This document shows, piece by piece, positions 38,401 to 50,640 of a stretch of DNA of 64,000 bases. The notes under the pieces are model-generated. The model was not told the DNA's origin. It searched no databases and was given only the letters and a program-made list of their open reading frames with translations. Every line of letters starts with the position of its first letter. The stretch's first letter is position 1. Origin of the DNA: Erythrophleum ivorense (Eukaryota > Streptophyta > Magnoliopsida > Fabales > Fabaceae); contig JAIUCV010000007.1 of NCBI GenBank assembly GCA_026724425.1, forward strand, positions 19,869,286 through 19,933,285, given 5' to 3'. The position numbers and the translations under genes were made by a program.

Positions 38401-38924
38401 AATAAGTGAGAGGTTTTAACTTTGAAAACTAAGAAAGAGTTACTAAGACCTCTATCTCCTTTCTCAAAATTTGAGGCACCATTAGTCTTGGCTAAACTAG
38501 TGGTGCAATTTCCTTTGGAGGCTAAGGAGGTTATACTCTATCCTCTAGTGGGGTCTATTAGGGGGCCTAATAGTCTCGCAACCCCTATTCTGGCCTTGGC
38601 CATAGCCTCGAGTAGGCGAGGTAGCTTGTTGAGCCTTTGCACTATTACAAACTTTATCTACAACAACTAATCTATTAATTGAATGAGTTTTAGGAAGGCA
38701 TCCTCACTCTACAATAAAACAACAACATTTAAAACATTTTCGAAATTCAAGCCTTAAAGCAAATAAATGGCACATTTAGTAAGGTTAATAGACTTAGAAG
38801 AAAAGTCTTAGAACATCTTATAAGGCCTTCGATGACATCTCAATTATAATTATGTCTAGGTTCATAATGATAACTAAGATTCCATCAAAGAACACTTACT
38901 TCACATGACCATAGAAACACCTAA

Positions 38925-38936
38925 ACTCTTATACCA
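38925..38936 (-). other. Primer-binding site of the second gypsy element
   Basis: The minus strand reads TGGTATAAGAGT, matching the initiator tRNA-Met PBS (TGGTATCAGAGC) at 10 of 12 positions, four bases inside the LTR. Confidence 0.75.
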
Positions 38937-38940
38937 ATTT

Positions 38941-41738
38941 TGTTATACCCTGAAATCAAATGTGTGTCCTACACAAAAGATACACAATTTCTCTTCTATA
39001 AGCCTCTCTAAAACTAAGATCCTACCAAACATTTAGTGAATGTCTTATAATTCAATACCAATGATAGAACCAAACAAAACAATTATGAATCATACTTGCA
39101 TTAAACATATTTAATTATGTATGGCCTTTGTAGAAATTTCGACGAAGTCTCTCCTGAAATTTGGACTTTCTGATATTTCTACAATTAGCCCAACCAATAC
39201 AATTACATCAAAAAGAGAGTCTTACTATCAATCTAAACCAATATACATCAATTTCTAGGGATAGAGGACCTTATTGATGGTTCAATGTAACTACACACCT
39301 ATAAAATAAAATCAATTACATATTAACAACCTAAAATATGCCCTTGCACAATTTATGCAAGGTTCACCAAAAAAAGGAAATACTACTGCTTCTATGCCAT
39401 AGAAGAAAAGTTGAGTTTGGATCTACTATTTAAAAATATTAAAAATAAAAAGAGTGAGTCAATTGCTCAATAAGTAAATAATGCTAACTATACGGTCATA
39501 AAATGAGTTTAGCAATAAAGTTCCCACCCAATCAGTAAATTAATGAGTGAATCATCCAATACAGAGATGAGTAAAGTTTCTCGATAAATTGTTTATCAAT
39601 TACAATAGGAACCTCCAACTAGTACTAAATGAATCAAACGCAAAGTGCACAGCTTGTGAGGCTAAGTAACAAAGACGATGAGCATTTTGCTTACAAAAAC
39701 TAGAATAGTTCCACAAGTGGTGGCCAACCCCACAGGGTTAGCAACACTCTTAGTGGCTAGGGTACAAATCACAGTGTACCGTGGCTAACCACTACTGCAA
39801 TTAACATGTAAGCTCTCGACATAGATAGCTCCCAACAAGGCTACTTAAAATCATTTAGAATTCTTAATCACACTCACTTTCCCTCAGGGTGTATAAGTAG
39901 CATAAATTATTAACTACTCAAAGTTATAAGAGCTCAAAAAGATTTAATTAGGACCCCATATTCAACAGGAACAAATTTCAAACTTTGGTATGTTTTCCAA
40001 AATATAGTAATATTTAAATGAACACACAACAAATTTCATAATAAGGACATATAAGAGTTAAGTAAATAAATGTTTAAAGAAATAATAATTAGACAAAAGG
40101 AAAGAAATGGAGTTGCATAACATGTATAATCAGCATTATCTACTCACCTCTCAAAATGACATGAAGACTCTTCTATCGTAATCTCTACTAGTTCTTTAGT
40201 CGCAATTATTTCTCTTGAAATACCCTATAATACCAATTCACGAATCCTTAATGTTAAAATGGCCTCAAGTGGTCTTATATTAAAGTTATTTTATTTCCCC
40301 AAAAATTTGATCTCCTTTTACACCCATACAATCTTATATACTATATGTAACTAATTAATAGAATAATACATAGTCTTGACACTAATATGATTGATGGTCT
40401 GCAAACATCAATGTTTATTGTTAGAGTAGCTAATATTAATCTTGCCCTTGATTTTGTAGATTTTGAAAGTAAGTCATCGTAAATAAATATATATATATAT
40501 ATATATATTTTTACATTGTAAACCCGAATTACTTTAAACTTTATTAATCATATAATAATAATAATAATAATAAGGTTTTAGTCATCATATTAATTAAATT
40601 TTCTAATTTGAACCTAATAGCCTAACAATTTAGAGCCAATTAAATGAAGTGAACAAAATATAGGAATTAAATAAAATTACTTCCAACTATGGATTCCATT
40701 CCCACGATTTGTAGCACCATATGAAAAAGTATTTAAATTCTATATAATGAAACCCACAAATTCCTTTGTTGGTCTATTAAATCCATAAGAATAATTGTAT
40801 GGTGACTACTTACATGGGAAGGCCAGGCAAAAAAGAGCTAATTCAATCCTTAGCTAAATTCTCCTTTACACCCACGGCCTTCCTCTCTAACCCAGCCGAG
40901 TCACCACACAAGTACAACCACAAACATACACACTTCTACTTAACTGAGGCCCAAGAGGACAAGAAAAGATGGAGCTAATTACAATCTTAGGCACTTCCCT
41001 CTACCCTCTCTTGGTCTCCTACCCAATCAACCCACCACCACAAAGCAACTCCCCTGCAGCACCAATCATCCTCACTGCAACCGAAAACCATATCAGAAGA
41101 GAGGGGAAAAATGCAAAGCCAGTTTTAAGGCAGAAAGGAAGACACAATAATGCACCAAGAAGCCATGAAATTGAAGAAATTTTAAAGGCTATTCCAAGCA
41201 ACTTAGAAGCTGAAATCTTAGACTAGAAATACATAAATCTTACACGCTATCTTGGCTGCAAAATGCTTCTAACAAGCTCAGGTTCAACAGCAGATAAACG
41301 TGCAGAAGCCAACGAAACTCAGAGAAGCAGGAATGCAGCAAGAACAGAGCTAAGGGAAAGGAGTTGCACGAAAATTGGTTGCCCAGATTCAGCAGCATGA
41401 ACAGAAGCACACACAGAAACTGAAGCAAGGAGAAAATCTAGCTGCAACGAAAGAAACTGGAATAAAGGTTGATGGTTCAGACTCACCTTCCTTTATTTTT
41501 CTGACCGAAAAGATGGTTTCAGGTAGAGAGGCGTACGGCTGAAAAATAAGAAATGAAATGACCAAAAACCCATCTTTCTACTACACTAATGGAGGATTCT
41601 TTTGGTACAGTGTAAGAGTAATCTGAAAGAAGTAAAAAAATATGCAAAGGGGCCCCCAGAGACTCGAATTCACGACGATGAGATGAGAAAGGTTTTTGGC
41701 TACTATCAGACCCACACCTCAATACGGTGCTTCTGTCA
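38941..41738 (-). repeat. 5' LTR of the second gypsy element
   Basis: Partner of 31311-34100. It contains (AT)n at 40488-40509 and (AAT)n at 40550-40573, which are shorter or absent in the partner. Confidence 0.88.
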
Positions 41739-41934
41739 ATTAAATTTTATATATATACATATGTATTTTCAGGTTTTTATAGGAGATGATAAGAAAATTA
41801 CACAAATTTGAACTAAAAATAAATAGAAAGGCAGAAGCCCAATCGAAGCCGACGTCTAGCAAATAAGCCAAGCCGATGAATAGTCTACTATGGAAAATTA
41901 ACAATTGTGAATAGTGAGTAAGGGATTCTCCTTT
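41739..41934. other. Short unique segment right of the gypsy element
   Basis: No gene or element end was identified. Confidence 0.4.
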
Positions 41935-42690
41935 TACATATGTAGTAGTAGATAATAGATTCTCACAGTATTTTTTTATGGCAATTAAAAAAATATTTAT
42001 TAAATTTTTAAAAAAATTCAAAATGGGTTGGCACATTATTTATAAGATAAAATATTGCAAGAATAAAAATTTTCTATTTTTATTTATTTTTATGATATTT
42101 TACCATGAAAATAATAAAAAAAATTTAAGGTTTTTTTCTCTATAATTTTCATAGAATTTTTTGTGGGAATTCAAAAAATATTTATTAAATTTTTTTCCAA
42201 CAAAAAATTTTTGTAAAAATGATTGATGCACTATTTTCATGAAAAATATCATGAAAATAAAAAGAATTTTAAAATTTTATTTTCTCACACTATTTTATTA
42301 TATGAATAGTAAAAAAATTTATGATTTATTTCTCAATAATTTTTATAACATTTTTTTTGTGAAAATTGAAAAACATTTATTAAATTTTTGTTTACACAAA
42401 AATATTCTACAAGTATAATTAGCATACTATTTCAACAATAAAATAACATAGAAGTTAAAATTTTTTTAAATTATTTTTTTTTCTCACAATATGTTACTAT
42501 AAAAATAATAAAAATATTTCATAGTTTATTTTTCTGTAATTCTTATTATAATTTTTGGGGAGAATTAAAATAATAATTATTGATTTTTTTCTCACAAAAA
42601 AAATTCTATAAGAATGGTTGACTCCTCATTTTTGTCATGATATTTATTTTAAAATTCTCTTAAAAATTACTTAGTTGTAAAAGATTAGTA
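41935..42690. repeat. Tandem array of ~187-bp AT-rich units (about four)
   Basis: Recurring order: 'atttattaaattt', an 'acaaaaaat.ttt' segment, 'tcatgaaaataa', 'ttttctcacacta', and 'tttctcaataattttta'. The first landmark falls near 41992, 42179, 42374 and 42557, giving spacings of 183-195 bp. The array lies just inside 'tttcttgtaacg' (42763-42774), whose reverse complement CGTTACAAGAAA is close to the CACTA terminus CACTACAAGAAA. It may be a subterminal repeat region. Confidence 0.65.
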
Positions 42691-42774
42691 AACTGTGACA
42701 ATGTTAGCGAGAATTTCTTACAACACAATTTTTGCCAGAATTTTTCTCAAAAGTTACCCTGATTTCTTGTAACG

Positions 42775-43280
42775 ATTATCGTCCTTCACTCCTTCAAAAG
42801 CCCTAACCTCTCCCCTGTTCAAGTGAATCTTCTTCGTCCTTCGACCACCTGCAACGCGACCAACGACTCATCCTTCTTCAGCGGGCGATGGCGACGACAA
42901 TGACCACCAATAATAAGGACAGCAACGATTCTATTGATTCGATTGTAGAAATTCTGAAATTGGCTTCTTCAGTTCTTCTTTGTCCTACGACCAACAAGTA
43001 CAGCAACAATAAGAAACTAAGGTTGTCCTTCTTCCTTCAGTTATTCTGCATTGACGTTTCTTTTAAAGCTACCAAACTGAAAACATATGCCATTCATATC
43101 TTTGATTTCTTTGTGGCTTGAGTTGTTTTCACTTATTCATTGGAAGGGTTGTGTTTTTGTTCATCCCTGTAGGACATGTATGGATTACGTGACTTCATTC
43201 AAAATCAACTATTATGTTATTACTGAATGCTTAACTGGCAAATCTTGGAAAGACAACATTTTCTTTGTATAGGGATTAAG
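42775..43280 (+). CDS. Possible first exon or captured gene fragment
   Basis: GC-richer sequence starts with 'aaaagccctaacctctcc', wording common in plant 5' leaders. An ATG at 42888 follows, opening MATTMTTNNKDSNDSIDSIV and then ILKLASSVLL. The frame stays open to 43121; 'aaactaag|gttgtc' near 43022 is a possible donor. I do not recognise the protein. Its position immediately beside the tandem array and TACAAGAAA-like end means it could also be a transposon-captured fragment. Confidence 0.3.
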
Positions 43281-44769
43281 ATCGTCTTCATTCTTTTCAG
43301 TTTTAATTGGTGGTCGTTCTGCTTCTGTAACTGATGTCCTCGTGTGTTTTTATTTTGTTTAATAAGGCCTTTCTTTATTACACTGAAGGGGAAAAAACAA
43401 AATCATAAAGTTTAGAAGCATGGTAATAGAACCAATCTTGCATTATAAAATGTTTTGTAAATTGTAAACAGAAGTCAAAATTTAATGCAAGTTTTTGTCG
43501 TTTATGGTTTTTCCTGGATCCTTTTGTTTGCTTGCCTTCACTGGAGCTGGAGAGACGCTTGTAGATAATATGCTTGATCTGAGCGATGTTAGCGGAGTAA
43601 CGTGATTCATTTCTGGCCCCAAAAAAAACAAACTTGACTCATTTGACTTCTATTTTAAAAAGGTTAAATGGGCCACGTGATAAGCTGGGTTGAGAATTTT
43701 GGCTCGTATAATTAGGGTAGGTTAAGTTTTACTGCTACCAGGATTCCATAAACTGACTTTCCAGGCAAGTAGAGGCAATATATATATATATATATAAACA
43801 GAAAATCAAAACCAACTGTTTCTAAGTATTTTCCCTTGCTGTGACCCTTTCCATTATTTTTTTCTCATTTCAATTGCTTTTCCACCCATTTTTTCTCCTA
43901 AAATTGCTTCTTCTTTTTTTTTTGGGTTTCTCTTGGTTCAACCATTTCTTTTTTAACTTCCAAATAAATGCTTAATTCCCCTTAAAGACTAAGTAGCTGG
44001 TGCAATCAAACAGTGCTTAAGCCTTTTGAATTTATATATTGAAACTACAGAAATTTTTTGAAAAAAAAAGGGAACAAATTGGTGGATGAGCACATAAGGA
44101 GCACTAATACAAATACGCAGATTGAATAAACACTATACAATACGTGGGGTATAATAACTTTTAAAATTATAGAATACAGTAGGGTGTGTGTGTATAAATT
44201 CAACAAATTAATATACGAAAAAGTAATTAACATAGAAGAAAATTGAGTCTTAAATAAGTATTTCAAAGATAAGCTAAAATATTCATAATAAGCTACTAAT
44301 AAAAACATAAAACAAATCAAAGTTAGGGTTTCAAATTTAAACTAAATGTTAATTTTCATCTCCCTTCACATCACTGAAATTTCTTATAAACTTTTTAGCT
44401 GTTTCAGAATATTTCAAAAGTTACCAGTATATTTTGAATTTATTGGACCAAAAAAAAAAAAGACTGACAATATGGATGCTAAAGCATAATATATATATAT
44501 ATATATATATAGATAGATAGATAGATATCATATGGAATACGTATTGTATATATCTGTCTCTTTGTTTGATGCATCAGTGCTCCCTAGATAAACACTAGAC
44601 TTTGTTGCAGTCAATTATCGCCTTTTCATCAATCCTTATTGTTGTCACGTTTCCTCGAAGCCCCCTCAATGGAGAAACTGGCAGCAACGCTGTAGATGCA
44701 ATTTCCTTTCGCATCGCTGTTACATTTCTTGGAAACCCTTTCGTTGTTACCCGCCCCCCTTAGTGCTTT
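43281..44769. other. Intergenic DNA with microsatellites
   Basis: (TA)n at 43779-43796 and (AT)n(AGAT)n at 44489-44527. A CCACGTG motif is at 43671. A GC-richer stretch at 44560-44770 may be a promoter-distal relic. No gene is supported. Confidence 0.45.
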
Positions 44770-45500
44770 GTAATTGAATACACAAAGAAGTTTCATTTGT
44801 GTGTATGCTTACTATCAGGCGGATATTTTTTGAAAATTTGAACTCTTACTGGTTATATGTACTTTAAGATTTTTGTAAAACATTTTTAATTAATGAATAT
44901 TTACAAAATATTTAGAAATATAAAATGGCTGAGAGCTTTAGTTCTCAGTATCATTTTTCTAAATTTAATTGCATTTATCCTAAATTAACTTTTCAAGAAT
45001 TAACCAAAGGCTGATGATATTTTTAATTATGATTATTTTATTTTAAAATATGATTAATTAAATTAAAAAATTATTTTATTGGTCTCCAAAGATTTATTAA
45101 AATTTTAATTTAGTCTCTATAATTTTTTAAAAAAATTTACTTTGGTCCCTAATTTTTTATCATTAAATCTTTATTGGCGTATCATTAAATTCAATTGATG
45201 TAGTTAGTTATGCTATTTTAACATTTTAAATATGTATAATTTATATTAGTAATTTAAAATAAATAAATAAATAAATATTAAAAATAACAATTCCTATTAA
45301 AAAAATTAGAAAAAATGGTGACTAATGGTTATTACACTTCATTTTCAATATTTATTTGTTTATTTCTAAATTTTTATATAATCAATCATATTTTAAAATA
45401 AAAAATAAAAATTTAAAAAAATCATCAATTTTTAATAAAATTTTTAAAAGAAAATTTATAATAAATGAAATCGATTTCATTTCACGCAACGACGCTTACA
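44770..45500 (+). repeat. Upstream-flank block, third copy
   Basis: Matches the 10.88-11.6 kb and 12.6-13.4 kb units: 'tttgtgtgta', 'aaattaacttttcaagaatta', 'tttaatttagtctctataatttttt', 'actttggtccctaatttttt'. It ends just before the exon of the membrane-protein gene, so it includes the gene's proximal upstream region. Confidence 0.7.
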
Positions 45501-45628
45501 GGGAGCTTTCCCCGCCAATTCCCAATTCACTTTATAGCGAACGCGTTTTCGTCACTCGACGATCAGAAGGAAAAAGCTACTCCCCGATCAGGCACAATAG
45601 GCATCGAATTCCCTCTGCTACAGCGACT

Positions 45629-47600
45629 ATGAACTCCGGAGAAATTTGTGAGATTATCCCTCCTACAACAGCCATGCCATTGCATTCCCTCGTTACTTCA
45701 GGAGACGATATGCCTGCAACGGGGACCGCTGTGAGCTCAGGAGAAAGGTATCATATTATCTCTCCATTGCTTTTTACAGTTTTCAGTAATGCTGTCTTTG
45801 ATTTCATGATTTGGATCACCCTCATGATCTTAGGGTATGAGCTCAGAAATATAAAACCTCCGAAAAACGGATTTTTTTTGTCTGCAAAACCGAGGAAGCG
45901 GAGCTATCTATATCAAGGATTTGACTTTTTTTTAATTACATTTAGTATTAACTCCTTTGATTTAAAATATAAGTTATTTAAAAAAATTTGATTTAAAATG
46001 TAAGTCACTTAATAATAATAATTATTATTTTCTCATAATACCGTTCATTTAATGACAACAATTGTATTAAAAATTTTTTATTTAATGACAACAGTTGTAT
46101 TGATTATAAGAGTAAGATTGAAAATATATAGCAATATTTAAAAAATTTAAAAATATAACTAATTTTTTTAAGAAGTGTGAATCTGTTAAAAATAACTTAT
46201 ATTTTAGAACAGAGAGTATTTTCTAATTTCAATAAAGCATCTTTTATATATTAAACGAGCCGTTACTTAGAGGCATGATTATAGGACATTAATTGATTTT
46301 AGAGATTTTACCTTTTTTAATATATTTTAATATTTATTCGCTTTTCTATATTATATATCATCAGTAGAAAGCACGTGCTTTTGTATGTTTTTCTGCTGCT
46401 ATAATAAAAGGTTTAATTTAAACAATCATTTTTAAAATGATATATATTGTGTTTTAAACAGGAAAATACCCATCGGGAAACCCTAATCAGATTCAACATG
46501 TGCGAGTTAACTTGAGAATTACCTTTTTAAGGTGCCAAAACTAAATTTACTGGGAGTTACCTTTACGAACCCTAAACCTAATTCTAACTACTACATCCAA
46601 CATTTAATGGGAATATTTTCAAAGTAACAAAACTGAATATGCTATCAATGGGACTTACTTCTTTGGGAAACTTCAACAACAAATCAATGTTAATAAGACT
46701 AGAAAAAGGAATGTAATCGCAATAGTACTTGAGAAAACTCTTAAATAATCTATTCAAGGTGATCAAACTAAAATAGTCAATAAGTTGACAGGCTAGATAA
46801 ATGGATGAGAATGATCCCTTTCGAACCCCCATCCATAGATCTATTTCTCACGTTACGCCTAAGAAGTATAGCATATTTTATTACCCTAAGAAACATTTAT
46901 CAAATTCTTCCAAATTCCAAACAATTTTTAATTCAAAACTACTATTAATCCAAATATCCTAATATCAAACTCTAACATGGTCGAATAAGAGACCAAAATA
47001 AGATTGTTGAATCTTGTGCAATGAACTCAAACCACATATTAAAATTATTATGTAGTCATTTCTTATTAATATTATTATTTTCCAATGCTAAAATTTGATT
47101 TCATCTTCTTCTATGGCAGTTCTTACAGGAAACAACTCCACGCTGTTATAATGTTTCTGATTACTACATTAGGTGGTTATCTTCAGGTTCAATATCAATC
47201 CAAAAAGATATCTCCATTTGATGAGCATGCCGCCATTTTGGTAGCCATTTTTGTCAATCTATTCCTGTATGCTGTGAATTTGATTGCAGAATATAAACTT
47301 CAAAGTGAACATACTTACCTTCCCATGGTCAAAACGTTTGGTCCACTTATTGGAATTCTTGTTGTCGTTCTGCTAGTCATGATCTTAATGCCATTGTTGG
47401 GCCTAGTGGCATCCATCCTATGGTGTTTCTTAACAGTGGAAGCTGCAACCACGTCCCTCAAAGAAATTGTTCAGCGCCTTCGTCACAAATTCTCTCGCCT
47501 TCATCACATATTATGTAATACATATGAAACTATAAGAGGATATCTTCACAAAGAAGCAAGTCACTCTCCTGGTATAGAAGAAAATGACTTACCTGTGTGA
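45629..47600 (+). CDS. Two-exon gene, 199-residue multi-pass membrane protein of unknown function
   Basis: Exon 1 is 45629-45747 and exon 2 is 47120-47600, with a 1372-bp GT..AG intron. The donor is GAAAG|GTATCA and the acceptor TATGGCAG|T. The split codon (AG+T) gives Ser40, after which the frame is open to TGA at 47600. The start is the ATG at 45629; the open frame upstream is AT-rich and looks non-coding. The N-terminus (1-45) is polar. Hydrophobic segments lie at about 46-62, 77-95 and 112-146, the last long enough for two spans. The tail (150-199) is basic then acidic. I recognise no catalytic motif or named family. A truncated paralogue at 21.0-21.3 kb preserves the 112-155 region, supporting real coding history. 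Likely an integral membrane protein; location and role unknown. Confidence 0.65.
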
Positions 47601-48339
47601 AGTTGAATTAGCCACGTAGAAGAAAATGGCTCACCTGAAATTTATGTTGATGTATCCCTTTTATTCTTATGGTCTAAAATTTGTAATTGATTGATTGTAA
47701 CTTAAGAATGTTTAATTTAGTCTCACCTTTATTTAGTCAATATTTTGTTAAATTTTATTGATATCACCAACTATGTGTCATCTGAATATTTGAAATATGC
47801 ATGATTTATAAAAAAAATAATAATAATAAAATAAAATTAACTTATATACATATGCCATGCCATGTAACCTATTTTAAATAACTTTAGTAAGTCTACTTGA
47901 AACATACATAAGTAGCACAACGTTGCATATTTGGCCTCGTCAGGCATAATGAAAAAAGTTTAATAGAAGGGATTAAATTCAGATTTGGAGCTTCTTTGTT
48001 TTCTGATGGTGTGGGGTGAAAAATATACCAAACTATTCATTATTATCTGTTTAATTACTATATTTCCCTTATTATTAAAATTTTCCAACTCTCTCTGTTA
48101 GTTATCATTGTAATTTCAAACTTTGAGAATGAGATACTTCCTCATTTAACATCCAAACAATATATTGAGGAATGCAAGAATAAAAAGATCAACAACAACA
48201 CCAAGTAAATTGAGAGAGCAATCAAACGTCGCTACTTTAATTATAAGTACTATATTGAAGACCATGTACGGCTTCGAAGGTAAATCTGTAAAATAAAATA
48301 TGACTCAATTGAAAAAATCAAAAAATTAATAATTTAACC
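47601..48339. other. 3' flank of the membrane-protein gene
   Basis: Likely holds the 3' UTR and terminator. 47860-47915 resembles 19255-19320. No further gene. Confidence 0.4.
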
Positions 48340-48719
48340 TTGAAGCCATTCCTGCAAGGAGGTTTTTACATATTGATTACATGCTCAATTTGTCTTCTAG
48401 GTTGCCATTCGCTTCAATTGATCAATTTTTTATCACTGGAAAAATGCCTTGGAACTAGACTAGAGATTAGCTATTTGTAGACTTGACAAAAGGAGAAACA
48501 TAAAGCAAAAGAATCCAGACAAAGAGCCATAGTGGAATCAAAATTTCACCTATGGAGGCAACTTAAACACAGAAAAGAGCAGGGACTCAGAAAAGGCTTG
48601 AAATTACAGTAAAATGATTCATTTCTAGTGCATTCAACTCAAGGACGACGAAGAGTATATTTCTTTCTAAATTTTTTAATGAAACTGAAATCAGGAATTA
48701 TTACTGAAGTATATATAAA

Positions 48720-48754
<35 letters not shown>

Positions 48755-49700
48755 ACCTCAGAAGATGAACTTTTACCTGGTTTTTTTAGCTCTGGGGATC
48801 TCTGGATAGAAGCAGATTATAAATCTCAACAAGCATCATACTAAACCACTTCAATAAAAGGAAGAAATTCCAGTACCACCAACGTAAGGAGATATAGGCT
48901 CAATCTATCCGCTCACATGCTTGACTTTCAGTTTCAACAAACTACCTCTACCAGTCTACCTTACCCATTTCTGTTCCAACCCCGTTGGAAGCACTAAGCC
49001 ACTCACCGTATAAATATAATCCTCCACATCTAAAGACACCTGGGCCTTGCCCATCTTAGCCCAGGGCCTGGGCCAAGACCATAAAGAGTAGTTTTTATTT
49101 AAGGGCAAATAACGACAATGTTAAAAAGACAACTATAAAAAGCTGACTTCAGCACATAGTAATTCTAGGCATTTGAAGATTCAAAATTAATATTTAAATA
49201 GATATATCAAGCTCCATATAGTTATTGTTAAAATAATAAATAAATAGATAAATTATCATATAAAGAGACAAAACGGTGTGAATTTTAAGCTTTTTTAAAA
49301 AAAATTAAAATTTATTCTGCCAACTTTTATCAATTACTTTTCCTACAAAAAGGATTAAAAGAAACTTAACAATATTACATATTGGGGATACAGATAGTGG
49401 TAAATTAAGAAGACAAAGAAATTTTACTTAAAAAAGAAAAACATTGGAAGAGGAAAAAAAAACTAATCAAAGGGCCAAGGGTGGGTAGTGGCTTGTGTTG
49501 GAAAATAGATGAAAATATTTTAATCTTTTACACTATCTCAAATTTTATTTTTGTCTTCGAATTTTATTTTATTCTAATGTAATTCTTTAATTTTACTCTC
49601 CTTCAATTTTGTTTTGTTTTAATTTAATTATTTAACTTCATCTCATATTTCACTTATATCTCTTAATTTCATTTTATTCTAATTTAGTCTATTAAATAAT
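48340..49700 (+). repeat. Downstream-flank block, copy 2
   Basis: Partner of 16216-17684 (see there). The (CT)n tract at 48722-48751 is specific to this copy. Islands such as 'ttggaagcactaagccactcac' are well conserved; no shared open frame was found. Confidence 0.75.
48722..48751. repeat. (CT)n microsatellite
   Basis: Uninterrupted CT dinucleotides within the downstream-flank block. Confidence 0.9.
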
Positions 49701-49789
49701 TATAAAATCTCCTCAAATGTTTCTTTTTCTCTAGCAACATCAAGATTCACTCTATATATATATATATGTTTTAGCAATGACTCTTTGGA

Positions 49790-50640
49790 GTAACTAAAAA
49801 AAATCTTTACTAAAAATACATTTTTAGTGACAACTTTTTTTTAGTTATCCCAAAATATCATGACTAAAGGATATTTTTCATTTTGCTAAAACTTTCAATA
49901 GCGACACAAAAAAAGATGCCACAAAATATCTTTTAATGGTGACTCAAGATAATTTGCCACTAAAATTCTTTTGTGGTGACAAAATTATTGTCGCAAAAAT
50001 GTTCTAGTGGCAACTTTTCACTAGTCCCTATTAAAACCCTTAAAATTTTTTGGGTCAAAGAGTTAAAAAATTTTGATGCTAAAACTTTTAGTAACAACTC
50101 TTATAAGTTGTCTCAAAAGGACTTTTTGTAACTCATAGTTGCCACAAAAAGAGCTTCTGGGGAGAGAAAAGCTTGCTCACCACAAAATGTTTTTGGTGGC
50201 GACAATGAGTGCCACAAAAAAGGCTTTTGTGGCCACCCAATGAGGATCACCGCAAAAGGTCATCATTAAAGAACTAATTCTTATTTTATCAAAACTTTTA
50301 GTGACAACTCAAGAAAAGTCACCACTAAATGCTATTAGAAAAAGTTTTTTAATGATGACTTATTTCAAGTTGCCACAAAAACCTTTAAATTTTTTGAGAA
50401 ATTAAAAAATCATTATATTGAAACAAAAGACCATTTAATAGTGACCAAATGTTGCTATTAAAAAAAAATTTTATGGTGATCTCTGAAGATCATCACAAAA
50501 GATCTTTTAATGGTGACCTATTAGGGTTATTACAAAAACCTTTTAATAATGACTTATTATCACCTTGAAAGCCTTCAAAGTTATCTCTTTTTTAGGAACA
50601 AAAAAATTTTAATATCAAAACTTTTATTGAAATATACATC
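49790..50640. mobile_element. CACTA-like subterminal repeat array
   Basis: Many alternating direct and inverted short motifs: 'agtgacaact', 'gttgccacaaaaa', 'tggtgactca', 'ttgccactaaaa', 'ttttgtggtgac', 'ggtggcgac'. Dense 'GTGGTGAC / GTCGCCAC' motifs about 30-60 bp apart are characteristic of plant CACTA (En/Spm) subterminal regions, where transposase binds. No clean CACTA terminus or transposase was found nearby, so this is probably an orphan end. Confidence 0.55.

Larger units (their letters stand above)
31311..41738 (-). mobile_element. Decayed Ty3/gypsy retrotransposon with ~2.8-kb LTRs
   Basis: Two long LTRs (31311-34100 and 38941-41738) bracket a 4.84-kb interior on the minus strand holding gag, protease, RT, RNase H and part of integrase. 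The LTRs start TGT(C/T)A(C/T) and end CTGTCA. A PBS for initiator tRNA-Met lies just inside the 5' LTR. RT keeps FIDDILVYS at 36304-36315. Long LTRs and the pol wording fit the Tekay/Del group (inference). The 5-bp flanks AGAGA and ATTAA do not match, so either one end was rearranged or the target duplication was lost. 'attaaattt' follows both LTRs, so the exact edge may be off by a few bases. The integrase end is replaced by a LINE fragment. Confidence 0.9.

Noticed and set aside
47085..47119. ATG at 47085 as an alternative start of the membrane-protein gene
   Set aside because: It lies in intron sequence just before a good acceptor. The spliced exon-1 start is in phase, and the paralogue also shows the exon-1 end with its donor.
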